Shown here: in pieces, positions 34,056-43,815 of the stretch
Position numbering within the stretch: the stretch's first letter is position 1
How the letters are laid out: each line of letters opens with the position of its first letter
Source: Paratinospora sagittata
Lineage: Eukaryota; Streptophyta; Magnoliopsida; Ranunculales; Menispermaceae
NCBI GenBank assembly: GCA_035771175.1
Contig: CM069610.1
Coordinates: 22,224,501-22,288,500, forward strand
Length of the DNA stretch: 64,000 bases
Direction: 5' to 3'
The notes under the pieces: generated by a model
Told to the model about the DNA's origin: nothing
The model's input: only the letters and a program-made list of their open reading frames with translations
The model's database searches: none
Program-made: the position numbers and the translations under genes

Positions 34056-35926
34056 TGTAACACCCCGTAATTTTAATTAAATACATACGTTGAAGTACAC
34101 CTATATCGAGATGTATAATACACGTATTTTATATGTACGAGCTCAATATACGCGTGATAATACACATATTTGATACGTAGGAGGCAAATATACGCGTGTA
34201 TGAAAATACATGCTATATTTAAGGGGTATGAACAAATAAATGAAATAAGTGAATTGAGTTATAAATTAAATTAAGAAAATGGTGTAGATTGAAATTGAAT
34301 TATTAAATGACTTATATAAATGAGATGAGTTGAATTCCATGAAATTTGAGGAGTTGGTTGCCTACATGGAACATGGGTGTATGGGATAATAAAATGAGAT
34401 ATTCACTTGCTCTCTCTATTTTTCAATTGCTCATCTTGTCCATCAAAAAAATAAAATAAAAATAAAACAAACGTGAAAGAGAGAAGAAATAAAAAAAGTG
34501 AAAGAAGTTGCAGAATGGAAAAAGGAAGAACGAACTGACGAAAAGAAGGAGAAGAAGAAAAAGGGGAATCGTGGGATTCGCGTCAAATTCAGACCCGCGG
34601 TAAGTGATTTTCACTCTATTTCTTCGTGAAATTACTATCTAAGCTAGATGTAACAATTCTAGCGGAGCAATTTTAGCTATGGGAGCCATTTTACGGCGTT
34701 TTCAAAAATTGGGGTTTTGACACAATGTGAATGAAAATCCGCTAAGAAGGTAGAAAAACACTCCCTAGACTGTAGGGACCCCGAATATGTGGTTAGATTG
34801 AATTTATGTGTTCATTTGAAATTTTTATAGCCGTTGGAAGTTTGTTGGAATTTAGAGTTTCGATTGGAGACCATTTGAATCATTTAAAACCCAATGAAAC
34901 TCCAGTTGAAGGCTATAGAATGGTAGAATGCACTGTTACGAGTCCATCGATGCTAAGTTCATGATTTTTGGAGACCGTTTGACAATTTTAGTAAAAATTT
35001 ACACGTTTTCAATGAATAGTGACGACGTGAACAGTGACATAAATAGTACTATGATCATATCCAGTTAATTAAATGGAATTAGAATCCAATGAAACTCCGG
35101 TTTGAGATCAAAGAATCCTGGAGAATTGAATTTCGGACGTTTCGATACTAAGATCATGATTTTTGGATATGATTTGATATTTTTAGTAACTAAATATATT
35201 ATTTTTGTGAGTAAAATTCACTGTCGTAACCTTCGCGAACGTGTAAAACCTCAACAAATACCTGTTGAAGGTAGTAGAATGATAGAATGAGTGATTTTAC
35301 ACGTGTCGATGTGGACAGAATAATTTTAGGAATGTTCTAGATTTTTAATAAAATTGATATATTTTCCAGTATGTCAAGAGCTATACTCACTGAGCTCGTT
35401 GATTGCTCACTCCATTTCCTCCAATATTTCAGGTATTGAGTCGAAGGGAAAAGGAAAAATCCATGAGTGATAATCACGGGAGCCTTCGTCTAGTATGTGT
35501 ATGTATGCGAAGGAAATGGATTATATTTTCTTTATTTTCAAATGAATATATATCACACATTATATATGTATTATCATCTAGATGGGTTGTGTGGTAATAT
35601 TATATAATGCTTGGGATGATGGAATGAGATGATCATAGATATTTATCAGGTGAGAATTTACTTTGTGGAATGAATGGAATGAATGTAAGTGGAATGATTA
35701 TCTATATATATATATATTTGATTTGATTTGATTTGTGGTATATCAGGAAAAAAATGTGAATTGCCCATTTTATGGGGAGGTGCTGTCGAAAATTTCTGAA
35801 AATTTTGGAAAGGATTGTGAGATTATGTGAAGGCTGACAGTGTATTGTATATTGTATATGGGTATATACAGTGTATAGTACATTGTGTCGGTCATGACGT
35901 CAGCCTACGTCAGGGGCGTCGTGACA
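34056..35926 (+). mobile_element. 3' LTR 'C' of the composite gypsy element, internally deleted
   Basis: The LTR starts TGTAACACCCCG and ends GTCGTGACA, followed by TSD TCACA. It is 1871 bp because about 810 bp, matching roughly 13414-14226 of LTR A, is missing at position 35371. That deletion removes the exon-like stretch and its GTGAGT donor. The early donor GTAAGT (34600-34605) and the late acceptor TTTCAG (near 35430) remain. Confidence 0.9.
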
Positions 35927-35931
35927 TCACA

Positions 35932-36280
35932 TGTGTGTAACAAGTGTCCAACAAGCTAAACACTTGTTGAATGAAGAGTTTCAAACGTGTATAACAAGTG
36001 TCTAACAAACTTAACACTTGTTGAATGAAAAAAAAATAAAAGGTGAGCAACCCATTTTCATTTGATTCCATGCTCCCCTCCACTATACTTAATTGATCAT
36101 AACACATGATTATTTTATATATTAGACCATTATACACTAATACATATCAAACACACCAATTTATTAAAATACCTCATACACACCGTATACGGGTATTATA
36201 CACATCGACTACGTGCAAAAGACCTCGTATTGGGCAGTCCACGTCATCATGACGTCAGGTGCGGAAAGTGGGTCGTTACA
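35932..36280 (-). mobile_element. Gypsy LTR 'G', last segment (its 5' end)
   Basis: This resumes LTR G after the composite and its right TSD. On the minus strand it starts TGTAACGACCC at 36280. A short local duplication carries 'aacaagtgtcyaacaa...acttgttgaatga' twice (35939-36028), and a related copy lies left of the composite at 12140-12180. That shows the two sides are one LTR. Confidence 0.85.
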
Positions 36281-37365
36281 ATCTCCCCAACTTAGTGAAT
36301 TTTGTCCTCGAATTTTAAAAGATAAGGAGAATCATACCTCAAGTGGTAAAGAGATCAGGAAATGTCTCTCTCATCTGGTCCTCGCGTTCCCAGGTCTGCT
36401 CCTCATTGTCATGAAATTGTCATTTGACTCTGACTAAAGGAATTTCTTTATTTCGCAACTTTTGAATCCTCCTGTCAAGAATCTGAATAGGCTTCTCTTC
36501 AAAAGTAGCATCCTCCCCAACTTGTAACTGTGTGACATCTAAAATGCGTGTTGGGTCTGGATACTTAGTTGGGTCTGTATGGTATTTTCTCAACATAGAA
36601 ACATGAAATACATTATGAACACCAACCAATTGAGAAGGTAGAGCAAGTCTGTATGCTAGCGGACCAATCCTCTCCAAGACCTTAAATGGTCCAACAAAAT
36701 GGGGAGCTAATTTCCCTTTCACCCCAAACCGCATTTGACCTTTTCGTGGCGAGACCTTAAGTAATACCAGGTCACCCACTGCAAACTCTAAAGGTCTATG
36801 TCGGTTATCAAAATAACTCTTTTGTTGATCTTGGGCAAATTTCAATCTCTGTCTAATTTGCTTGATCTGTTCAGTGTGATCAACGACAACTTTCGGCCCC
36901 AATAACTGTGATTCTCCCACTTCATACCAGCAAGTCGGAGATCTACACGGCCTACCATACAAGGCCTCATAAGGTGCCATACCTATACTGGCCTGATAGC
37001 TGTTGTTATAAGCAAATTTACATAATGGTAAAATTTCACTCCAAGTCCCACCAAACTCTAATGTACAAGATCTGAGCATATCTTCCAACATCTGGATCAC
37101 CCTCTCAGTCTGACCATCAGTCTGAGGATGAAATATTGTACTAAGACGGAGGTGAGTACCAAACCCAGTCTGTATGGCCTACCAAAAACTCGATGTAAAA
37201 CGCGGATATCTGTCCGATACAATAGAAACAGGTACCCCATGTAATCTCACAATCTCCCGCACATATAATCTGCTCAGTCTGTCAACCGAGTCTCTGGTGT
37301 TCATCGGAAGAAAGTGCGCAGACTTAGTCAATCTATCGACAATCACCTAACAGTCGAAGTAGCGC
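36281..37365 (-). pseudogene. pol: Gypsy integrase and chromodomain tail of the element owning LTR G
   Basis: Minus strand, 5' to 3': the integrase core end ([12 protein letters not shown], near 37345-37310), a TAG at 37181-37179 where the Tekay copy in this window has Gln (SWQGLQ), then a long open frame with [66 protein letters not shown] and FHVSMLRKYH. The frame stops at 36420 (TGA where Trp is expected) and continues as EEQTWERED, a chromodomain-like end. A polypurine tract (36291-36281) and LTR G follow. The 5' part of pol and the 5' LTR are missing; the copy is cut near 37365 by copia LTR sequence. Confidence 0.9.
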
Positions 37366-38204
37366 CCTCATGATTTTAGTCGTTTAATCGTCAAAGTAAG
37401 TCAAGATGCTTACGATTTAGTAGCGCCCTTTCTTCATTGTTCAGCAGGACGCTTATGTTTCATGAGCGCCCTCAAGAAACAAAACGAAAAAGTTGATATT
37501 AAGCGTCAGGACGCTAATTCAACAATGTTATTGTTCTGGCACTGACACTATTTTTGTTAGCTTTTTCAGAATCGTGCTTGAACTTGAACTTGCAATCTTT
37601 GAAAGTTAGCGTCTTTCAATCATGCTTGAACTTCATTTTCATCATTTTCAAAATCCATTGAAGAAGACAAAAGCTCTTTGAATTTGTTTTTCAGCCAAAC
37701 TTCATCATACACATTTTGTTGAATCTGTGGTAACAGAAGGTTCAATCCAAAGCTTTGTAAGTATCACTTTGATTCTAAGTAAAGGGAATCATATCTTATC
37801 TTATATTCAGTTTATAGTGACTGGTTAGTCACTGGGCAAGAGCAAGTGTTGCTCAAAGTTGTAACTGTCCTCTCACACCCGGAAGTTGAGAAACGGTCTT
37901 CCCACACCCGGAAGTTGAGAAAAGGTCCTCTCACACCTGTAAGTTGAGAAAGTGTACCGATTTGATCTTCACCTGTAAGAAGGTCCATAGTAGAGTTTGA
38001 ATAAATCCTAACTGAGGAGGTTAGGCAGTGGATGTAGGCGAGGCCGAACCACTATAAATCCTGATTGCATTGTCTCTTTTATATTTACTGTATCTATTTG
38101 CTATACTTTGTTTAATCTGCTTTCATTAATCCGCACATTTTTAAGAAAGGTAAAAATTTGTTGAGTGTCCAATTCACCCCCCCTCTTGGACATATCTGGG
38201 CCAA
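37366..38204 (+). mobile_element. Ty1/copia LTR 'N1', 5'-truncated
   Basis: This is the 3' part of a copia LTR. It has an AGGACGCT/AGCGCCCT hairpin-motif array (37366-37560), a ladder of TCTC-acaccc-ggaagtt-GAGA repeats (37872-37955), the module GGCCGAACCACTATAAATC, and a TGTCCAA/TTGGACA stem with a C-rich loop (38166-38192). It ends GGGCCAA at 38204, losing the last bases. It abuts an inverted partner at 38207. Confidence 0.8.
38053..38059 (+). promoter_or_regulatory. TATA-box-like site in copia LTR N1
   Basis: TATAAAT lies in GGCCGAACCACTATAAATC, about 150 bp before the LTR end. The same block occurs in two other copia LTRs here (44841 and 53229), with almost the same distance to the LTR end. 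Confidence 0.55.
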
Positions 38205-38206
38205 TA

Positions 38207-39847
38207 CCTAACCTCTTCAGTTAAGATTTGTCCAAGCTCTACTAAGGATCTTCTTACGGGTGAAGACCAAACCGGTACACTTTCTCAACTTACGGGTATG
38301 AGAAGAGCCGTTTTGCTTTCTCAACTTACGGGTGTGAGAAAAACCTTTGTCAACTTTTGGATGTGAGAACGACCATTACAACTCGAGCAACACTTGCTCT
38401 AAACCAGTTACTAACCAGTCACCAATACCAAGGTACAAGATGAGATATGATTCTCTTTACTTAAAATCAAAGTGATACTTACAAAACTTTGGATTGAACC
38501 TTTTGTTACCACAGATTCAGCAAAATAGGTATGATAAAGTTCAGTTGAAAACTGGTTCAAAAAGGTTTTTGTCTTCTTCAATAGATTTTTGAAAAGATAT
38601 GTATGAAGATCAACAAATCCAGAAGACTTAACGTATTTCAAAATGATCGAGAATTTAAAGCAGCGAGTAGAAGTATAACTTTTAAGAGTATTTGCACAAG
38701 AGAAAACTGTTTAAAGATTTCATAATAGGTTATCAAATTTCTCAACTTTTTGTATTCTTTTCAATCTACACTAAGGCAGCATATATATAGAGAGAGATAG
38801 CAATGGCATAATGGACTTGAACTTTTCAAGTGGAATTTTGGTGCACAAAGCTATTCCAAACAACAGACACATTCTTTCTCGAAACAGATTGATTCGGTCT
38901 GTGCAATTACAACGACCACACCTGAACCTTCTGATCATTCATGAAAAAAGAAATTTCTGATAAAGTGTTGGAACATTCTGAAAAGATTCAAAAAGTTCTG
39001 AAAAAGGTTTTGAACAGATATGAAAAGAATGTCAAAAAAGTACAAATAGCAATTTTATGACAATGTTGGATTAGCGTCCTGATTTGACAATCAGCGTCCT
39101 GACGCGTAAAGCCAACTTTGTCATTTTGTTCCTTTAAGGCGCTTATAGATTGTGAACTGTAAAGTGAGGGCGCTATTGGAAAGTAAGCGTCTTGACTTAC
39201 TTAACGTTTAAAAATGAATAAATTTGTGAGGGCGTTGTTTAAAGATAAGTATCCTGACTTGTTTTTGAAACACTTAAAATCACAAGGGCGTTACTAATGT
39301 CGTAAGCGTCCTAACATTCAAAGCATGAAAACATAAGGACGCTACTAAAGACGTAAGCATCCTTATGTTTAAGACTTATAAAACGATCGAAAACATAAGG
39401 GCGCTACTGGATAGTCAGCGTCCTGATGTTTAAAAATGATCAGCGAGCTAATCTTCAATCAGCGTCCTCATAAGTTTTTTGGTTGATTCAATGAGAGCGC
39501 TACTGACAAAGTAAGTGTCCTGATAGATATGAACTTTTCAACCTTGAACATTACCAGCGACCTAATATATCAACAACGTCCTGACTAACTAAGTCCAGGA
39601 GGGCGCTGTTGAGACATTAGCGTCCTAATAAACACATCAGCGTCCTGATAATCACTATAAAATAGTTTTGATATTTTTCAACTTTTAAAGCTCGATAAAA
39701 CAAGATTAACATCAGTATGTTTGAATCAAATCTGTTATAGAGATTTCATTATAAGTAATCGAAAAATACTTTGAAATCAAATCGACTAAATCATGCAATC
39801 ATGCATATTGCTGAATCATATGATAAAAGAGGTTCTACAACCTAACA
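38207..39847 (-). mobile_element. Ty1/copia LTR 'N2', inverted, 3'-truncated
   Basis: Reading the minus strand, the LTR starts TGTTAGGTTGTAG at 39847 and runs to 38207, where it stops at GAGGTTAGG before its TATA module. It includes about 600 bp of AGGRCGCT/AGCGYCCT hairpin motifs (39070-39660) and the same TCTC/GAGA ladder as N1 (38262-38385). It matches N1 in opposite orientation, except for about 400 bp (38640-39050) that N1 lacks. Confidence 0.8.
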
Positions 39848-40463
39848 CAATCTAATAGCACACAGATATGACTTTGAACGATCACGATCTTCAAATTGAT
39901 CTTGATAGCACTTTCACCACACGTTGTCGATTCTTCGGATCAGTTTTCATGTGAGATTAGATGTGTAATGCATATAATATTATCATAATTAGAATGCGGT
40001 TTGCAATCATCAAAATATCTTTCTTTTAGGGACAAATTCTCGTAAGGAACATGAGGATAATTGGTTCAACAAGCATTTCAAGAGGTTTTCTAGTAAGGAA
40101 TTCCTCTACTTAATCTATTTTTATTTGAGTGAATGATTAATCACTGAGAAGTCCTCTTATAGAGGAACAGTGTATGTAAGAAGGTTGCTCACACTTGTGA
40201 AGTGAGTGTGTATCCGGTTTTGATCCTCACCGGTGAAGTAGGATCTTATAGTGTTGGGTTGAGAAATCTTGATCGAGGAGATCAAGTCATGAAGGTAGGC
40301 TTTAAGGGTCATACCACACTAAATCCTTGTGCGCTTTACTTTTCTTGCCATTCTCTGTTTTTATTGCCTACGCATTTTTGTTACTTGAAAGGTTTCTAAA
40401 ATCCTACAAGTGTCCAATTCACCCCCTCCCCCCCCCCCCTCTTGGACATTATTTGGGCCAACA
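39848..40463 (+). mobile_element. Ty1/copia LTR 'O', 3' part
   Basis: The end is clear: TGTCCAA stem, a loop with C5-T-C12, TTGGACA, then GGGCCAACA at 40463. Upstream are the usual 'gttgagaaatcttgatcgaggagatcaagtca' type palindrome and an altered TATA region (CACACTAAATCC). The 5' boundary is not visible; it is placed at the end of LTR N2. No primer-binding site follows, so it is not an intact 5' LTR. Confidence 0.65.
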
Positions 40464-40684
40464 CTGACAATTCTGGGTTTCTCAAATGCTACATGTACGT
40501 TTTCTTTCCCCATATGTGCTACGTCATTTTTTCATGATTCTTAACGTTCTTCTTCATCTTTCTTTGGTGAAAAATCTCTTTCTTTGACCAGTGAGTTTCA
40601 ATTTGATTTGTGTGGTTTCTTGGAGATTGAAGCCCTAATTTTAAGTTTTCTCTAGTTCTATTATAAAAACAAAGTTGTGCTCAT
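40464..40684. other. Unassigned 221-bp spacer
   Basis: Between LTR O and copia gag. It may be the leader of copia M, but no primer-binding site and no open frame is seen. Confidence 0.4.
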
Positions 40685-42247
40685 TTGAGAGACACAACCC
40701 TACATGATTTGCAAGTTAGTCAAACTTTTCAAAGTGTTCTAAGTGTTCTAAAGAGTTCTTTAATATTTTTACATGTTGATCAAACTTATTTCGAAATTCA
40801 TATCAAGATTTCAAAGGCTTTTAAAGGTCCCCTCTTATCTTCAAAGAACCTAAATGAGATGAAGACACTTGGGAAAGTTTATGACCAAGAGGAAACCGTT
40901 AGGAAATTCTTGAGAGGACTTCCAAAAATGTGGGAACCCAAAGTCATTGCTATTGAAGAAGCCAAGAACTTGGTTGAATATATGTTTGATGTGTTGTGTG
41001 GTTCTCTCATCGTCCATGAGTTGAAACTCTTTAGGACAACCAATCCCAACCTAAGGTAGAGGATAAGGGGAGTAAATATTTAGCTCTTAAGGTTAAAACC
41101 GATTCCGAAGAGTCAACCGAAAATGAGGCAACCAATGATGAGGTTGCTATGTTGTCTAGGATGCTCAACTGCCTCATGAAAAGGAAAGGAAAGGCTAGCC
41201 CAACACCCAAATTCCACAAAGGAAAGAAATTTGGAGCCAAGCCTAGTAAGTTAATATGTTTTGTTTGTAACAAACCGAAATATATTAAAAGTGAATGTCC
41301 TAATAAGAAGAAGAAAAGCTTCAACCAAAAAGGAAAGGACAAGAAGTTGCCCAAAGCCACTTGTGATAACTCAAGCTCAAGTGAAAAAGATTCAGATTCG
41401 GGAGAAGAAAAAGCAGCGATTTGCCTCATGGCAGACACTAAGGCAAAATCTGAACCTCATGATGATTGTGATGATATTTTTTACTCTAATGACTTTGATT
41501 ATGTAAAATAATGTTTTGATAGAGAAGTCAAAAAGAAAACAAAGCTTAAGAAAAGCTTAATGAAAGTTCTTGAAGAGATTGAATCTCAACAAAAGACTAT
41601 TGAGACCATGACCTTAAAAAAGGAAAAAAAAAATGACCAAAGAACTTGAGACACTCAAAAAGAGTATTGATGACTCGTTCGGTATTGTGAAGGAACTCAC
41701 CAATGGACAAAAGCTTTTTGATATGATACTAAGTTCACAAAGATGTGCCTTTGACAAGGTCGGACTTGGGTATACTAAAGGGTCAAAATAGAAAAATTAT
41801 AACAACTTATTGACCAAAATACTTACATGTCACTATTGCAATGGGCAAGGTCACACCATACTTATATGCCCATTTAAGAGAATTAAGAAGGATACGCTTG
41901 CTTGGGTTGAGAAAACTGTTTTAAATGATTCTAACTTTAAAGGACCCAAAACAACTTGGGTACCAAAGTCAAAAGTCTTCTATGTGGTGTAGGATAGTTC
42001 CAAAAAGCATTATTGGTATCTCGATAGTGGCTGCTCAAGGCATATGAGTGGAGATAAATCTATCTTCTTGAGCACAGCCCGCAAGCTTGGAAGGAACGTG
42101 ACATTCGACGACAACAACAAATGTAAAATAATAGGTATTGACACTGTTGGTAATTCTTCTTTATTTATTCATGTTGTTTTATATGTTAAAGGCCTTAAGC
42201 ATAACCTCTTGAGCACAAGCTAATTGTGTGACAAGGGTTATGATGTT
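40685..42247 (+). pseudogene. gag: Ty1/copia gag and protease of element 'M', broken and interrupted
   Basis: Capsid-type gag (UBN2-like) is seen as LNEMKTLGKVYDQEETVRKF and FLRGLPKMWEPKVIAIEEA (40850-40965). A first zinc knuckle near 41255-41300 reads CFVCNKPKYIKSEC, with Tyr in place of His. A second near 41826-41870, CHYCNGQGHTILIC, is complete. The protease follows with the active-site DSG (YLDSGCSRHMSGD, near 42020) and LKHNLLSTS; the next codon, expected Gln, is TAA. Frameshifts and stops separate these pieces. Coding is cut at 42247 by LTR K after GYDV and resumes at 54025/54030 with SFEANI. The two knuckles and the sequence type suggest the SIRE/Maximus lineage (tentative). Confidence 0.88.
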
Positions 42248-43815
42248 TGTTAATATAACTACTCTTACTCGATTTTGTTTTGATGATTACAAACAGCATA
42301 CCTGTGTTATCTAATCTCTTTGAAGTAGTTGTTTTAGTGCTAACTAGATATATCAATTGGACTCAACTGCATTGTCAAAGTGTGTGGGAGAAACAACACC
42401 ACTCGAAGATTCAAGAGCCTCATGGTTGTATTTCTTTAGAATTTTAGTGCTGTAGAATTAACTTTTTCATGTTCCAACCACACATGAGCTGCATCTTGTC
42501 AAAATTCATGCATATAGATTATAATTCTCATACATATACATTTTTACGTGTTTAATCATGCATGCATTCATATTAGTCTGATAATCATGCTATCACTTGA
42601 TTAAAACTGTTCATCATACGTCTTTTCATCTGTGATCAACATGCATTATTTTCACCAACTTTGCATGGTTTTACCATTGTACGTAAAGTTTTATCACTAT
42701 TTTAATCGTTGGTTTAATCAATCAAATTATTCATGTTTAACTTTGATTATTATATCTCAATTGTGTCAAAATGTTTTTAAGATGTTAATCTATGCTTTTG
42801 ATAGTATCCTAAACCTATTTTGATCAAAAATTATTTTTTTATCACTTCATAGTGAAGGAACGCGTTTCTGGTTGAAGGAACTCGCTCCTGTACATTTTTC
42901 CCAAAACTCAAATTTTTTTATTAGGGTTTAAGGAACCCGCTCCTTGTAAGAGGAATGCGCTCCTGTGGCATTTCCCTAGACTCAAGTTTTTTCTGATCAA
43001 GGAGAAGGAACGTGGTCCTGTTGCCAAAGGCAAAATGAGAAATTTTTTAAGAGACAGTAGTTCTGGTTGAAGGAACCCGTTCTTATGCCCAATGGATACA
43101 TTGTGGAACATGCTCATTCAGTGAAGGAAAATCTAGAACTTTTCATATTTCAAACCAGAAGCGCGCCCCTGCTTTGAAGAACGCGTTCTTGTACTTTCGT
43201 ATGGTGTTTGTCTATAAATACCACGCTTGCTCATTTAAAGAGCAACTTTTGCAAAACTTGAGAGAACTTGTGCGATTTTTCTCCAGTATTTATACTTGTC
43301 CAAAACAAGTTCTGAAGCATATTTCAAACATCTTTCAAGCAAAAGTTCAACACATATGATCATTTGATCCAAGCTTCCGAATATTTCTCCACATTTTTTC
43401 TAAACCTTGAGAAACTTTGGAGTTTCTCTTGCGCAAGTGTTCAAGACAATTTTAGTGGTTTCAACATCAATCTTTGAGTCTTGATCGTGTTTTCGAGCAA
43501 CCAACTTCACACAAGAAGAATCTCGTGCTTCAATCTTACCTTGTGGGATATATATTTCTTTAAACTTGATTCTTGGATCTTGGTGAATGCAAATCAGTTT
43601 TTGTGCTTATCTTGTTATATTTAAACTGATTTGTATTAAGCTGAGTTTGAAAAACCCTATCTTGTTCTTCATATTAAAATACATTGTTTAGTAGTTTCAT
43701 AGATTGTATGTGGTTTTGATTCATGTGTTAACATCATATCCTATTTGAATCGACGTTTTAATCGATACTTGATTTGTATGATTCATATCAAAATATATTG
43801 TTTAGTATTTATTTT
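42248..43815 (+). mobile_element. Solo copia LTR 'K', 5' segment
   Basis: The LTR begins TGTTAATATAAC exactly inside copia M coding sequence. The 5-bp duplication ATGTT at 42243-42247 and 54025-54029 proves that 42248-54024 is one insertion with everything nested in it. The segment contains an array of short near-palindromes of the form GGAACNCGNTCC (42853-43187). Its right limit is approximate, because the 5' end of element L inside it is truncated. About 2.2 kb of K remains in total. Confidence 0.85.
42853..43187. repeat. Array of GGAACNCGNTCC near-palindromes
   Basis: About eight imperfect copies, for example GAAGGAACGCGTTTCTG (42853), GAAGGAACTCGCTCCTG (near 42873), AAGGAACCCGCTCCTTG (near 42929), GAAGGAACGTGGTCCTG (near 43005), GAAGGAACCCGTTCTTA (near 43069) and GAAGAACGCGTTCTTG (near 43170). 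Each can form a short stem or be read as a dyad protein site. Spacing is irregular (about 20-65 bp). Confidence 0.8.

Larger units (their letters stand above)
12190..35926 (+). mobile_element. Composite Ty3/gypsy element (LTRs A and C) with nested insertions, TSD TCACA
   Basis: The element is bounded by LTR A (12190-14778) and LTR C (34056-35926), both starting TGTAACACCCCG and ending GTCGTGACA. It is flanked by the perfect duplication TCACA (12185-12189 and 35927-35931). The interior order is primer site, decayed gag, Tekay insertion with its own TSD, decayed protease/RT/RNase H, LTR B plus a hairpin element, decayed integrase, polypurine tract. It sits in opposite orientation inside LTR G. 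The coding region is far more degraded than the LTR pair, which suggests movement in trans as a non-autonomous element. Confidence 0.85.

Noticed and set aside
39848..40463. LTR O as the intact 5' LTR of copia M
   Set aside because: The expected tRNA-Met primer site does not follow position 40463, and the LTR start cannot be seen.
41031..41438. 135-codon minus-strand frame
   Set aside because: It is the antisense of copia M gag (zinc knuckle region), which explains its openness.
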